From Auriscalpium vulgare (lineage: Eukaryota > Basidiomycota > Agaricomycetes > Russulales > Auriscalpiaceae): a stretch of DNA of 64,000 nt. Both the position numbers and the translations under genes were made by a program. The notes beneath the pieces were generated by a model, which made no database searches, was not told the DNA's origin, and was given only the letters and a program-made list of their open reading frames with translations. This document shows, in pieces, positions 45,374 through 57,930 of this stretch (its first letter is position 1; each line of letters begins with the position of its first letter). The stretch covers positions 992,001 to 1,056,000 of the forward strand of contig JAHBBC010000006.1 of assembly GCA_019915015.1 (NCBI GenBank), written 5' to 3'.

Positions 45374-45881
45374 GTAAGCGTCATATTGTTTTCCATGCAT
45401 GACATTTCTAACGATTTGCAACAGTCTCCTCCCATTTCAGCCTTTCCAAGTTGCGCTTGACGTGTGTGCATCCTTTACTCAATTAAGTTTCCTCAACAAG
45501 TCCTATTGCTTTATCTTAAATAACTCCATAAACAAACTCCCTGGCTTGATGTTTGCGTAGTGTTATGTACGATATTGCACGAAAATATAAGAAAACCACC
45601 TTGATGGTCACCTGAGCGGATCGTATTAAGCGGCGGACCAGGCTGTGCCCGGAGGGCGTAGGAGTAGTGATGTCAGGGGCAGGTCAGGGTTTCCATATGT
45701 CAGAAGTCACACATGTCACAGTCATCTCCTAGTGATGGCACCCTCGTCGGGTTAACCAATGGGCCCACAGAGTGACGCAATGAGAAGCACACACGGATGA
45801 AAGCGAATTTGATAGGAAAGTTGGCAGCAGTGGGCAGAAATCGCCAGCAAGCGCCGAGTAAGAAGTTGATGCGCCAGGCGT

Positions 45882-48154
45882 CCCTGTAGGGTAATAAGAA
45901 ATAACACCGATGACTATCGGTGTGCTAGTTTCGAGGATTGACCGATAAGGATATCATTTTAAATGGGTCGGCGTAGGAGATATTTAAAATGATTCCGACG
46001 GTAAAAATGTTGTGATCCTATTGGCTACGGAAAAATCGGCTAAAATCTGATAAAATGTTGAAAGAATTCAGTCCGCGTCGGTTCCCACGGGTACAGGACG
46101 GAAATAAATTTTCTAAAATGATTACCAGTACTACGAATAGCTGCCCGTAGGGCTTGGAAAAATAGGGAATAATACGGAGAAATCGGAATATATTTGGGGG
46201 CGTCGGTGTCTAGCCGATATCTCTTCCCACGCGTCAACAGATTCCCACGGTCCCAAGAAATGCTATTTTTAATCATTTGCGCTGGTATATAATCCTTTCT
46301 GTAGGCCCTGGGAAAACCCATTGACAACCATACAGTGCATGTATGATGTAGACTTACATGTAGTCCATATATACAAACTGCTTGAAGCCCATTCTATTCA
46401 AATGCGAGCTGGACGGAACCACAAACCAGGAAAGTATCTGATACAGAATATCCTGCAGGCATGATCTTCTTTATCTAAGCAACCAAACTTTGTACACAGA
46501 TAGCTCTCAACACCTCAAGACTTATAGTATTTTTTCCATGACCCAAGCCCCCCCTCAATTCTTCTCAAACACAATTTCTTTAGTATCTATGCTATTGAAA
46601 TAACATCGATATACATATTTGGACTCCTTATGAATACATTTGGCATGTTCTGACTGCCATAGATGCACAGTGAAAATAACATCACTGTCTACCACTACTT
46701 TCCCCATTTACCATCTTCTCCTTTGAAGCCTCAGGTAAGCTGCATTCAATATATATATTCATTATTTATATGTTTTGGCCCAAAAGAATGGAGTGTGCTT
46801 AATAGCTCCCCAAGACTTGGTCAATAAAATTCCCAAATATTTCAGAGTACTCACAGACCATGCCCCACCCACTGCTATAAGTATTGAATTCCTTCAAGGA
46901 GTTGGTAGATAGTACTGTACTTCTACTCTGATACAGCCCATACTACTGTCCTTGTCCCAGATGCATGTGCAATAGCAAATGGTCCTTTCTTTTTCCACTG
47001 AATCTTGACTTGTGATATCAGCTTGGTTGAGCATAAGCCTATGATAATTGAGAATAGGGCCATTCATATATACATGTACAAGCCTGGGACCATTCTATAT
47101 CTTAGAGGGTATGTCAGAGTGGAAGTACAGTACCATCTACAAAATCTTTGTAGGATTCCAATACTTATAGCAGTGGGTTGGGCATGGTATGAGAGTGCTC
47201 CGAAATATTTGGGGATTATATTGACCAAATCCTGGAAAGCAATAGTATTAGGCCCACTCCATTCTTTTGGGCCAAAATATATAAATAATGAATATATGTG
47301 CAATCTACCAATGGCTTCAGCATGGTAAATCTAGAAAGTAATGATAGAGACTAGTTGCACTTTGACTGGGCATCTACAGCAGTCAGACCATGCTAAATGT
47401 ATTCAAAAGTAGTGCAGATATGTATATCAATACTATTTCAACAGCGTAAATACTAAAGAAATTGTGTTTGAGAAGAATTGAGGGGGGGCTTGGGTCATGG
47501 AAAAAATACTATAAGTCTTGAAGTGTTGAGAGCTATCTGTGTACAAAGTTTGGTTGCTTAGGTAAAGAAGATCATGCCTGCAGGATATTCTGTATCAGAT
47601 ACTTTCCTGGTTTGTGGTTCCGTCCAGCTCGCATTTGAATAGAATGGGCTTCAAGCAGTTTGTATATATGGACTACATGTAAGTCTACATCATACATGCA
47701 CTGTATGGTTGTCAATGGGTTTTCCCAGGGCCTACAGAAAGGATTATATACCAGCGCAAATGATTAAAAATAGCATTTCTTGGGACCGTGGGAATCTGTT
47801 GACGCGTGGGAAGAGATATCGGCTAGACACCGACGCCCCCAAATATATTCCGATTTCTCCGTATTATTCCCTATTTTTCCAAGCCCTACGGGCAGCTATT
47901 CGTAGTACTGGTAATCATTTTAGAAAATTTATTTCCGTCCTGTACCCGTGGGAACCGACGCGGACTGAATTCTTTCAACATTTTATCAGATTTTAGCCGA
48001 TTTTTCCGTAGCCAATAGGATCACAACATTTTTACCGTCGGAATCATTTTAAATATCTCCTACGCCGACCCATTTAAAATGATATCCTTATCGGTCAATC
48101 CTCGAAACTAGCACACCGATAGTCATCGGTCTTATTTCTTATTATACTACAGGG
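45882..48154. mobile_element. Foldback element with arms of about 1.1 kb
   Basis: The two halves are inverse complements about a centre near 47018: the frame 46040-46327 on minus and 47709-47996 on plus translate identically. Outer arms are nearly identical and the inner 300 bp per arm more diverged, leaving almost no unique middle. The ends read GTCCCTGTAG with TAATAAGAAATAA just inside. Smaller palindromes (CCGATGACTATCGG) and two TTCCCACGG motifs per arm occur. No transposase ORF is present, so this is a non-autonomous hairpin-type element. GATGCGC occurs in both flanks, but a clean target duplication was not found. Confidence 0.8.
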
Positions 48155-48252
48155 ACTGGTGGATGCGCACACCTTGGAACCCATCGTCCTGACGCTGCCC
48201 AAAGCGCCTTGCCCGCCACCCACCTGCCCGCTGATCCTCTCCGACCAAACTC
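48155..48252. other. Spacer between foldback element and MULE-type gene
   Basis: Short proline-codon-rich stretch of the plus strand. It may belong to the following gene's N-terminus. Confidence 0.3.
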
Positions 48253-50261
48253 ATGGCCATCAGCAGCGATCAGCAGCATACTGTTTGGCGCATAGGCCAG
48301 TCGAATGACAAGGCTTCCTCTTGCCTATCCCTGCAAGCTTGCCTCCCACGGCGGCCAGCACGCTCCACGACGCCAACCATATGCAGCGCTTGGCACCGGC
48401 ATTGTCTGAATGTCCGTACCCCAAGCTCCAATTTTAAGTGCGTATCCTACTACTTGCAGAGCATTCTCAACATTCTGACAGATACATAGCTTCACATCAC
48501 TGCGCAGCTGGTCTCGTGGACGGTCCCATGCCTGTGCATCTGCAAGTGTCACACATGGACAAGTCAGTGCTTAGGTGCGTGGCTGGTCCAATGTTTGCGT
48601 AGCGCATGGCTCATGGGTGAGTGTACAGTCAACATGGAACATCTATGGACATACTCTCCAGCCCATTGCCCGGTCGCTCAACGCACACGGCAACTAGGTG
48701 CGTCTCCTGCCAACAAATGCTTTGTGAGGGTCGTCTCATGGCACTTGCACTTCAGTTGCCCAACTAACACCTCAGGCGCCTCCCCGAGCATTCCCCCATC
48801 CCCTACCGCTGCGCGCCCAACCCCCTCCCGCTGCGCGCCCAACCCCCTCCCGCTGCGTGAGCACCGCCGCCACGCACCTTTATCTGACCAGCATCGTGAA
48901 CGGGCTGTTGGCGTTCATGCCGAAGCTCTTCCACCTGGGAAAGGAAGCAGTACATCGCATTCAAGTTACATGTCATTTTGACTAATGCTACGATGAAATA
49001 GCCGCAACAAGGATATGCGCCAGGTGGCATAGTGGACACAGGTCTGTTCGCTGACATGCCCGTGAACTATGGCAATGCCCGCTTGTTGCGAGTTGTGGTA
49101 AGTCCCTTCAGTGATGACATCCTACGCAAACACTGACACCTTGGTTCAGGTCCCTCTGGACAAGCTTCACAGTCCCGATAACGTCCTCATCACCATCAAG
49201 AGCATCTACACCGCTCAACAGGAAGTGCGTTGCCTGTTTAGAGATACTCCGGCCAATCAGGTGGTGGCCGCGCCACTTCTCAAGGACACCAGCCTCAACA
49301 TTTCGTCTCAGGAGCAGTTGAAGAATCGTTGGAATGTTGTGTGGACGAATGGAGACACCGTGGGGCAGAGCGCGTGCAGGATCTTAGTACAGTGGTATAT
49401 ATCTTACACATGTATCACCTCACGCTCATGGCGTCTCATACCTGAATTTTAGTGGATGTGGGTACAGCAACGAAGCACGACAACAAAGAGAGAACAAGCT
49501 ACACGCAAAGAAGGGTGAAACTGTCAAGGACAAACCGTCCACACGGTTTGCGCCCTTTGACTACACTGGGTGTACGGCCCACGTGGATATCATGTTTGCT
49601 CCAGGCTCCAGTGATTGCATCACACGTCTAGTGGGATATCTTGAGCACAACGAAGCCTGCCGACGCGCATTCATCCGATGCGTACCTGTGGTTCCCCTGT
49701 ATGCGCATGTTGTCGAGACTGCACTGGCCCAGCTGTCCGAAGGCGCAAGGTATGTTCAGGTCCTGCTTCACCTTTTGCATAACGCTGATGCTCTTTTTGT
49801 AGCCTGCAGATGATTCAGCCGTGCAATGCCCAGATGATTGCAGACAAAGTGTACCGAGGGCAGAGAGACTGGAATCCCCTGTGAGCAAACGTACTTCACT
49901 AACTGCTTGGGAGCAATGTAGGTGGCCTCTACCGCTGCCATCACAAAGCACACGGCATTGACATACAGAGGGCACCGCAATTGAATGTCGAGGACTGAAT
50001 GACACCAGGCTCGCGAGGCTTCAACCAGACGATCTATGACGCTATCTTTCACTACTCAGCCCGGACAGAGAAGGACGAGCGTTTCATTGCCTCATTTCGA
50101 CCCCCGAGATGGACGAGGTGGCCTGGAAGTACGTCCACGGGTCCCAGCTCATCCTCAATGACACATTTGGACTATCAACAAGCCACATTCTCACCTGGAT
50201 TGCCATGTAGACGACACTAGAAAGGGCGTCCCAGTCACAATCTTCCTCTTCTCCGCACCCA
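48253..50261 (+). pseudogene. MULE-type transposase, N-terminal half, truncated
   Basis: Resembles mushroom proteins with a MULE (Mutator-like) DDE domain. The supported part starts near 49053 (DMPVNYGNARLLRVV). It crosses introns 49098-49149, about 49394-49452 and 49750-49802, and contains a cysteine/histidine stretch (APFDYTGCTAHVDIMF, then HNEAC). After a decayed section (49860-50000) it reaches IFHYSARTEKDERF, TPEMDEVAWKYVHGSQ and ILNDTFGLSTS, where the first catalytic Asp is expected. It stops after FLFSAPTG at the border of the repeat that starts at 50262. The remaining catalytic domain is absent. The assignment is by recalled family words and was not searched. Confidence 0.55.
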
Positions 50262-51985
50262 CCGGTGATGAGCACCCACAGATAGTAGGGTGGTAGATGT
50301 GTGTGATACCAGGATCCCTAGAGCGCTGAGGAGGGTACCGTGATGATGTGTGTGTGCCAGTGGGTGTCAGGATCCCGAAGATGATCGGAAGCGTGTCTCC
50401 GACGCGGTGCGTGGGAGGTGTGTGCAGTTGGAGAGGTGGATCGGAATGCGCAAACGGTTGGGGCGCTGTGCCGTCAAGGGTCCGGAGGCGAGGACACGTG
50501 GTGCGAGCAACTGAGAGCGACTGGATACTGTGCGTATGACCGTCAACGAAGGTGTGCAGAGTGTGGCTCAGATGTGTGATGCGCGACGGCGTTGCGAGGT
50601 GGTCGGAACAACGACGAGGGGTGCAGGCAACGACGCTGAACCGTTCCGATTGTGCGAACTGGTCGGAGGAGTGGAGGCGTGGGTTGGAATGTGGGGTCGA
50701 GTGGTGGGAATGGTGCGATCGAGGGTGCGATCGCGGCGGGACAAATGAAGGCGAGGCTGCCATCTCCGATGTTGCAAGATGGTCGGAGCAACGAAGTGCG
50801 AGGGCGATAGCGGAGGGGACGACGATGGAACAAGATGAGAGCGAGGAGAACGATGAGCTGAGTGCGCGAGATGACGACGAAGACAAAGGCAAAGGCAAAG
50901 GCCACAGAGCTAGCCTCGAGCTAACTATACAATAGAGACGGAGCTGCTGTGCTCCGAATGAGATCTGAACCGTGGGGGGGGGGGGGGGGGGGGGGGGGGG
51001 GAACCAAATCTGTATTGCAGTATGGATGCGACTGCTATTTATATGTCTCGACCACTACAGTACAAGTCTGATCGAGAATGAAGTGGAAACAAAGGAAAAC
51101 GGTCGGAACAAAAGCAAACGATGGTGCGCAAGTCGCACATGGTACAGACAATGGAGGAGAGTCAATAGAACATATCAGAAGGTCTGCGAGGCTGTAGAGA
51201 ACAATGTAGAGCAAGTGATCAGCGCTGTTAGAAGGGCAGTGCAAGCGCATGGAAAACGATCTGCGCTGTCAAGAAGTGTGAGAGAGACATCCTACAATGT
51301 TGAACAAGACAATACAACCAGAAAAGGAGGCAATGGAGGTGTGGCGAGTGACGGAATGCTCTCTGACTTGCAAGGGGGTTGCAGGTGAGTGTTGCGATCT
51401 TGCGACTCGTCGAACAGTCGTAAGAATGCTCCGGTACTGCGTGTGCAATGGTCAGAACGGTGGAGGGATAATCGGAGTGCTGGTCCGGCCGCAGAACGAT
51501 CGGGATCGAAGAAATGTGGCGCAAACTTGAGAGCTGGGCTAGACAATGGTCGGAGGACAATGGTGCGGCTGCGGGGGTACTCGGAAGTTGCAGAAGCGTC
51601 GGAGAGGCGTGGCGCACGTGCTGAAACGACGATCTCGATGATCAAAATGTCTGATGGAATTCCGACGCGTTGTGACAACTGTGGGAGACGCTGTGCTCGA
51701 GGTCGCGTGGCGGCAGTCGGAACAATGAGTGAGTGGTCGGATGACTGCGTGCGATGTGTGCGACAGAGTTGCTGGTCCGAGCGTGGTGTCCAAGGTATGA
51801 TTCCAATTGCGCGACAGCTCTGCGAGACTCCGAAGGTCGGAACTTCGGCTCCGATCTTGCGAGCGGTCGGAGGAACCAATCGGATGGTCGGAGCACTGCT
51901 GCGTGACGCTGCGATCTCCGGAATTGTGTATCTGTCGACTTGACGAAAGTGCGAAAATTCCGTAACGATCGCCTCACAGCGCGGA
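50262..51985 (+). repeat. GGTCGGA-rich dispersed repeat
   Basis: It begins TGATGAGCACCCACAG, as does 10637 inside copy 1, and ends near GATCGCCTCACAG. The word GGTCGGA, or one-base variants, recurs many times across it. It contains a run of 28 G (50974-51001). ORFs inside, on both strands, are rich in the same repeated words and are not credible proteins. It lies between pieces of two different transposase-type genes. Confidence 0.65.
50974..51001 (+). repeat. Homopolymer of 28 G
   Basis: Read directly. The exact length is uncertain in any assembly, as such runs slip during sequencing and replication. Confidence 0.9.
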
Positions 51986-51989
51986 GCAA

Positions 51990-53608
51990 GGCGTGTATCA
52001 ACGTGCCTCACTTATTGCGCAGCCAATGGAGGAGCTGATTGCAATGTGGCTGGAGTACAACCAGAAGAAGGTCTGTGATGCTGGTGGTGAGGCTGCATGG
52101 GAACTATTGACTGCTGAACAGAAGACAGTCCACAATGTGTCAGCAATGAAGGACCTATCACTCTGATTGGGCAAGGAGGCTTACAGTGACCTGCCTGAGG
52201 AGAGAAAATGGGAGCTGGACCTCTTCATTTGGTGCGGGTGCTGCATGCATATTGAGTTGAACTCTTTCAAGGGAGGGAATTGGGCGATGCAAGAATTCTG
52301 GGCAACTTACAATATCCCGGGCCCGGTTCCCCTTGTGAATTAGGATATTGCGGCTACGCTGGAAGGAATTGCGGACGGTGCCAAAGCATCGACAGCGGCA
52401 GAAGTTCACGCGCAGGAGGTGACATTGTGCGGTGGTGTCAAGACGGCCGAACTTGCAGGGGCATTATTCAATCACAAAGATGACAAGAAAGGGGCTCAAG
52501 ACACCTACCGCAATTACCTGCACGAAAAATACAACCGTCAAACCAAATTCCCCGACACAAGTTATACAAGGTACTAATCTTACTGCGAGGTGGCCGCCAA
52601 GATTCTGGTGTACCAATCCGGCCTTATCGAGTTTCTTGAGCTGGTCAAGGACAAGAAGTCCACACACACCTTGAATCACATGGAACAAAATGTTTACGAT
52701 GCCCTCCAGGATGTCTCAACACTCACAGAACTTGCTGTGCTGGTCCTGTACGCACAGTCAGTCACACACCCCTGGAGACAGAAACATGCTGAACTACGGA
52801 CCATTTCACCATGATGTCCTCCACTTCATCGAGAAGCTGATTGCCGAGCCTGGCCTTCTGCTTGCAACCGACGCAACCGCTGCAACCGACACGATGGACG
52901 GACTGCAATAGCATCGTTCAGAGGCAGTGTACGCCGTCCGGACACTGGCACCACGTCTTCTGCATCCTGAAGGTGCGCTGGTTGCCTTTCCGCGCGGTGC
53001 ATTGGCGACATGGAAGCGCTACATATCAGAATCTGTGCCAGGCAGACTCGTAGAACTTGCGACAGCGCTGAACGTGAACGCATGTGGATGCCGGCGACAA
53101 ATGATGCAAACGAGGGTGCCCTGGGATCATTTTGTCTGCATACTCATACTAGGCCCAATTCAACAATCCATGCTTACAACGTACAAGCAACATACACTCT
53201 CAATAATACTGAAGGCTTCATGGCAGCTCTCCTCACCCAGCTAGAGGACCACCTCCACCTCATGAAGCTCGAGCACTCAACTCCAGCAGCCTTGCGTTCA
53301 AAGCTTGTGCTGCCCAGGTCTTGCATGACAAAGAGGTAGTGGAGATCAAGCATACAAAAAATGTCGTGAAGGAGAAGAAAAGGACAGAGAAAGTTGAACG
53401 ACTCAACGGGATCAAGCTGGTTGACGACATGGGAGAATTACAAGAAATGACAAGTACACAGCTTGAGGACCAGCTCAATAAGCGTTGGAAAGCTGGGGAC
53501 AATACCGTTGGTCTGAAGAAGGATTCTATTTGGAAGGCAGAGAAGCTCGCGAGATTACAAGACGTGATCTTACGTTTGCAGGGTTCTGATATGACCCCAG
53601 TGCAGTAA
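51990..53608 (+). pseudogene. C-terminal half of a mushroom transposase-like gene, decayed
   Basis: Landmarks in order: PMEELIAMWLEYNQ, DLFIWCGCCMH with NSFKGG, GGVKTAELAGALFN, KFPDTSYTRY, HMEQNVYDALQDVSTLTEL, then WMPATNDANEGALGS and an Arg/Lys-rich coiled tail ending at a TAA (53608). I recall the words WCGCCMH...FKGG and WMPATNDANEGALG from a large unnamed multi-copy gene family of Agaricomycetes associated with transposons. Several stops and shifts (for example TGA near 52165 and a TAG near 52341) break it. The N-terminal half is missing at the border with the GGTCGGA repeat. The function is not known to me. Confidence 0.6.
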
Positions 53609-54167
53609 AGCTCGTTGGATTGTCAGGGAGAGGTAAAAAAAGCATAGATACTCTTGTAGGCACAGGTAGTAGACAATATGAAGGCAGTACATTCAAAATA
53701 ATATTGCGTAATGTGCCGGGGCCGTGTCTTAATTGCCGCGCGCATCATGTAAGCTCACAAAATTGGAAGTGTGACTGCCAACCCAAAGAATAGCACTATT
53801 GCAGCGCCAGCACCGTTGCCTCGCTACAACAGCGCTGCTTTGTCGATTCAACACATTGCGCACATTGCGCTGCCAAAGCTGTCGCCTGCGCTGCCTATGC
53901 CGCATTGCCTGCTCTGCCAAATCCGTTCCTCGTCGCACGTCGCCACCTACACTGCCAAAGCTGCATTGCCTGCGCTGCCAGATCCGCTCCCCGCCGCCTG
54001 CACTGCCAAGTCCGCTCCGCCTCGCTTGCGCTGCCAAAGCCATGTGGCCGCGTCGCCTGCCGCTTCGTCCTGTTGCAGCGCCCGTCACGCCGCGCCTCCC
54101 TCTCACACTTATCCTTGCGGCCTCTCCGTGTTGCATGTTCACATGATAACTCTCTGTGATACGTACC
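53609..54167. repeat. Degenerate minisatellite of CTGCCAA/GCGCTGCC words
   Basis: Between about 53800 and 54060, words such as GCACTGCCAAAGCTG, CTGCGCTGCC and ATCCGCTCC recur at irregular spacing. This creates long open frames on both strands that are repeats rather than genes. Nothing else is recognised. Confidence 0.5.
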
Positions 54168-54302
54168 ATGGCCAAAACATCTACTGGGAAACAAGCTAAA
54201 GCTCAGGCGACAAAGTACTATTGTGGCTGCCTCCACTACTACGACGGCAATCACAACAAGGTGGTGTCCAGGTCGACTTTCCATGTCTATAGAGAATACT
54301 GA
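54168..54302 (+). CDS. Small ORF (44 aa) with a CGC...STF motif, maybe a transposase N-terminus
   Basis: The ATG at 54168 (in the context ACCATGG, good for fungi) encodes 44 residues: a lysine-rich start, then KYYCGCLHYYDGNH and SRSTFHVYREY, then TGA. A Cys-rich start followed by S(R)STF/Y-x-H resembles, in my memory, the N-terminus of tnp2/CACTA-type transposases of basidiomycetes. No downstream transposase is present. It may be an isolated relic. Confidence 0.3.
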   Translation: MAKTSTGKQAKAQATKYYCGCLHYYDGNHNKVVSRSTFHVYREY

Positions 54303-54812
54303 ATTTTGGAAGTTCGCGCCCCAGGTAAGTAGAGCCGCTACTGCATAATGACAGGGTTCTCATCAGAATACATAGCACTCCGTACATGAGCATATATGCA
54401 GCACTGGTGTGTAATTTATATGCTCTGAAGCCCGTCTAGCTTGACATACCATGAACATGCCTAGACGCTGCCTGTGCATGAACACAGTCCACGCAGTGAC
54501 CCTCTATGGACCCAGGACGAGACAGCACAAAACTTTGGGGGTGCATCCGAGCCTGATACGCTATAAATGTTCAGCAACTAATAGCTTTGCAGGCAAAGGC
54601 ACCATATTCCAAGATGCCAACAGCCCTACAGGCAGATACTCGGCCGAAGCCTCAGGTGAGAGAACAGCACTGGATGATGATTTTGAAGGTATGCTACCAT
54701 GTATCAAATACATCTGCATCGACACTGACTTTCCGAGTAGCCGAGCAGTCCTGGGCACACTTCAATGATCTGGGCAATTCTGATGATGCAACAGCTCCAG
54801 TTAAAAAGATTG
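54303..54812. other. No confident gene
   Basis: Short overlapping ORFs of weak character. A possible frame near 54600-54690 may be an exon remnant. This is the left flank of the second copia element. Confidence 0.3.
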
Positions 54813-55058
54813 TGTTGAGATCAGTTGCTTCTGGCAGCTGCCCACAAGTCCTCAAGCAGCTCTAGGGGCTGCAGGGGGATGTAAACGACTGGTATTGAGG
54901 ACATAAGACGAGGAGACATACCTGCAGGGGGATGTAAACAACTAAAGAGCAGTAAAGTCGTCCCCCTGCAGTATAAGGCAATATCCGGAGATTTCCGAGA
55001 CCGTGGGAACTTAGCCTCTGGCACTCGCAGGAGTGGGCACAGAGCACCCACTTCAACA
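54813..55058 (-). repeat. 3' LTR of the second copia element
   Basis: Minus strand begins TGTTGAAGTGGGTGC and ends GATCTCAACA. Compared with the 5' LTR it is 33 bp longer, mainly through extra sequence near 54829-54857. CTGCAGGGGGATGTAAAC occurs twice and its partial inverse once. It contains CCGTGGGAA (55001-55009). Confidence 0.9.
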
Positions 55059-55089
55059 CTCCCCCCTGATCCAGCCCATCTCCACATCT

Positions 55090-57930
55090 CTACAGCTCTA
55101 ACCCCATCATCCTCCGAGTCACCTCAACCTTGTCACGAGACAGAGGCTTGGTCAACACATTCGCAGGCATCTCCGCAGTTGGAATGAACTTTGGAGTGAG
55201 CAGCCCCTTCTGCACATTGTCCCGAAGCCAGAAGAAGCGCAGGTCCATATGCTTCATGCGACCATGATGCTCCGGGTTCTTGGACACACTGAAAGCCGAC
55301 TGATTATCCATGTGGATCACAGAAGGCTTATCCAGCTTGTACCCAAACTCCGAGAGCAGGTTGCGCATCCAGAGCACCTCCTTGCCGGCGTCAAACACAG
55401 CAATGTACTCTGCCTCGGTCGTAGAGCTTGCAACAAGGGATTGAAGCTTAGAGCTCCAGGAAACCACTCCTGTCCCAATGCGCAGCATATAACCAGAGGT
55501 GGACCGCCCGCCATCGGGCTCGCCAGCGTGGTCCGCATCAGAGAACGTCTCAAAGTCTGAAGGGCCGTACACCAACTTCATGTCCTTGGTCCCCTGCAGA
55601 TAGCGGAACAGGTGCTGAACCGCCTTCCAGTGCTGAGGACCCGGGTTCGAGACGAACCGACAAAGCACAGAAGCAGCAAAGGCAATGTCCGGGCGAGTAG
55701 CCTGAGCAAGGAAGAGTATAGAGCCAACAGCGCTCCCATAGGGCACGCGCTGCATGTAGGCACGCTCCTCCTCGCTCGTGGGCCCCATGTCTGCCGTGAG
55801 GCGAAGACCGGGCACCATAGGCGTCGTCACCGGCTTGCAGTCGCTGTGGTTGTAGCGCTCGAGCAGGTCAACAACGTACTGGCGCTGGGAGAGCATGATG
55901 CGTCGCTTGGGACGATCCCGAGTGATATGGATGCCCAGCAGGAAGTTGGTCTCCCCCAGATCGCGCAGCTTGAAGTGAAGACGCAGCTCGTCGACTAGCT
56001 GGTCGAGGATAGAGGCGTTGTTTGAGGCGAGTGTGCCGTCATCGACAAAGACAGGCAGGATGACGCGGATCTCCCCATGGGAGAACACGTAGATGCTCGC
56101 ATCCGAGTAGATGCAGACAAAGCCCATCTTGTCGCATAGGATGCCTGCCAGCTTGATCTTCCACGCACGAGCCGCCTGCTTCAGCCCATAAATGGACTTG
56201 TTCAGGAGACAGACTGTGCCGGGTGGACCGCGCTCGAAGCCCTCAGGCTGCTTCATGTAGACGACTTCATCCAAATCACCGTTCAGGAATGCGTGGGAGA
56301 TGTCAATGGAGCGCAGATGGAGGTCCTCGATCGCAGCAAGAGCAATGACAACGCGGATGGCCTGGAACTTGGCCGTAGGAGCAAAGGTCTCGAAGAACTC
56401 GAAGCCAGGACGCTGACTGTAGCCCTTGGCGACGAGTCGAGCCTTGTAGCGCTCGATCGAGCCGTCTGCATTGCGCTTGATCTTGTAGACCCAGCGACAG
56501 CCGATTGCAAACGCGCCCTCGGGCAGCGGAACTAGAGTCCATGTCCCGTTGGCGATCTGCGCATCGTACTCCTCCTGCGACGCAGCCATCCAGAACGGCG
56601 CGTCTGAGCGCTGCATGGCCTCCTTGTAGCTCATCGGCTCGCCCTGCGCAGAGAAGAAGGCGTGCTCGAGCGGCGCGTGGACGAGGTAGAGGCCTTGCGC
56701 AAAGGCAATGGAGTCAATGGCGTCCTCTGCCTCATCGATGACGTCGAGTGGATCGTCTTCCTCCCCAGAGGACTCGATGACAGGAGCAGGCTCGCGCATT
56801 TTGGCTTTGGCAGGAATAGGCGTAGCCTTCCACCACTCGCCCGGTCTGCAATGATTCCTGGAGCTGCGACGAACAGGCTCAGCTGCAGCAGGCGAGCGCG
56901 TTCGCTTGCGACCGCGTTTGCTCGGACCAGGAGCAGGCGGCGGCAAAGGCGACGGTGCAGGCGGCGAAGGCGTATGGACCTCTGGCGATGGTGAGCGCGA
57001 CGGAGCGGGAGACGCAAGATCCGGCTCAGAACGCGGCGCTGAAGGCGCCTCCTCTGCAGGTGTCTCTGCAGGTGCCTCTGAAGGTGCCCTATCTCCCCCC
57101 TGAGGCGGAGCTTGCAGCGGTTTGACAGGAGCTGGATCGTCTGGAAGCGAAGGAAGAGGTGCAGGAGGCGGTGGATCGAGCACTGGGACAGTAGACTTTG
57201 GTCCCAGGGAAGGAGCGCTCGTCGAATTCCGCTCTCTCGCTGATGAAGACCTTCTTTGTCGTCGGGTTGTAGAACTTCCAGCCCTTGTAGCCCGGAGGAT
57301 AGCCGAGGAAGATGCATTTCTGCATGTGCGACTCAAGGCTCTTGCACTGATCCCGCTGAACATGCACATAGGCCGTACAGCCCCACACTCGCAGGTGCGA
57401 GACGTCCGGCTTCTGGCCATGCCAGAGCTCGTAGGGCATCGCCTTGGGCACAGCAGACGTAGGAGTGCACGTAAGCAGACAGCGCCTCCCCCCAGAAGGA
57501 CGCTGGCAAACGCGACTCGGAAAGCATAGCAGTGACCCCCTCCTGCATTGTGCGATTTGCACGCTCTGCAACACCATTCTGCTGAGGCTGGTTGCGCACA
57601 GTGTGACGGCGCCCGATGCCATGAGCAGTCGTGAAGGAGATGAACTCATTCGAAGCGCAGGGACATGAAGGACTCTAGTGAACTCGACCGCCCGCTTTGG
57701 TTTCCCCCCAACAACTGGATTGAACACTACCGTCCCAACTCCCGCAGAGTAGACGCACGTGTGATCGGCGAGTCGAATGGGAAGGCGGAGAGGGGTGTAG
57801 TTGCGCAGCCAGTGCCGATGGGGCGTCATATGAGACGTGGCCGCAGTGTCTGCATTCCAGTCGAAGTTAGCGTCGGATTGGAGAGGCGCAAAGGGATTGC
57901 AGAGGCTGCGTTCGCAGATGGCTTTGGTGG
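55090..57930 (-). pseudogene. Copia protease remnant, integrase tail, RT and RNase H (frameshifted)
   Basis: Catalytic part of the second copia element. A protease-like start (DWNADTAATSHMTPHRHW, about 57800-57870) leads to VLHVP. There the frame joins directly to the end of the integrase (NQPQQNGVAERANRT), so the GAG-pre-integrase region and the first two catalytic Asp of the integrase are deleted while the Glu is kept. A frameshift near 57190-57220 leads into the proline-rich linker. An uninterrupted RT follows (GCRWVYKIKRNADGSIERYK, YGLKQAARAW, catalytic FVDDGTLAS), then RNase H (ADHAGEPDGGRSTSGY and TTEAEY), ending TAG at 55090. The long intact RT suggests a fairly recent loss. Confidence 0.85.

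Noticed and set aside
46040..46327. 95-aa ORF, also at 47709-47996
   Set aside because: It exists twice only because the region is an inverted repeat. The composition does not look like a conserved protein.
45870..48165. Target-site duplication GATGCGC around the foldback element
   Set aside because: The two occurrences are not adjacent to the element ends and are separated from them by different numbers of bases.
51292..52011. 239-codon minus-strand ORF
   Set aside because: It reads through the GGTCGGA-rich repeat and overlaps other long ORFs. It has no conserved pattern.
53799..54199. Several 100-140 codon ORFs on both strands
   Set aside because: They arise from the CTGCCAA/GCGCTGCC minisatellite, and their residues follow the repeat rather than a protein family.
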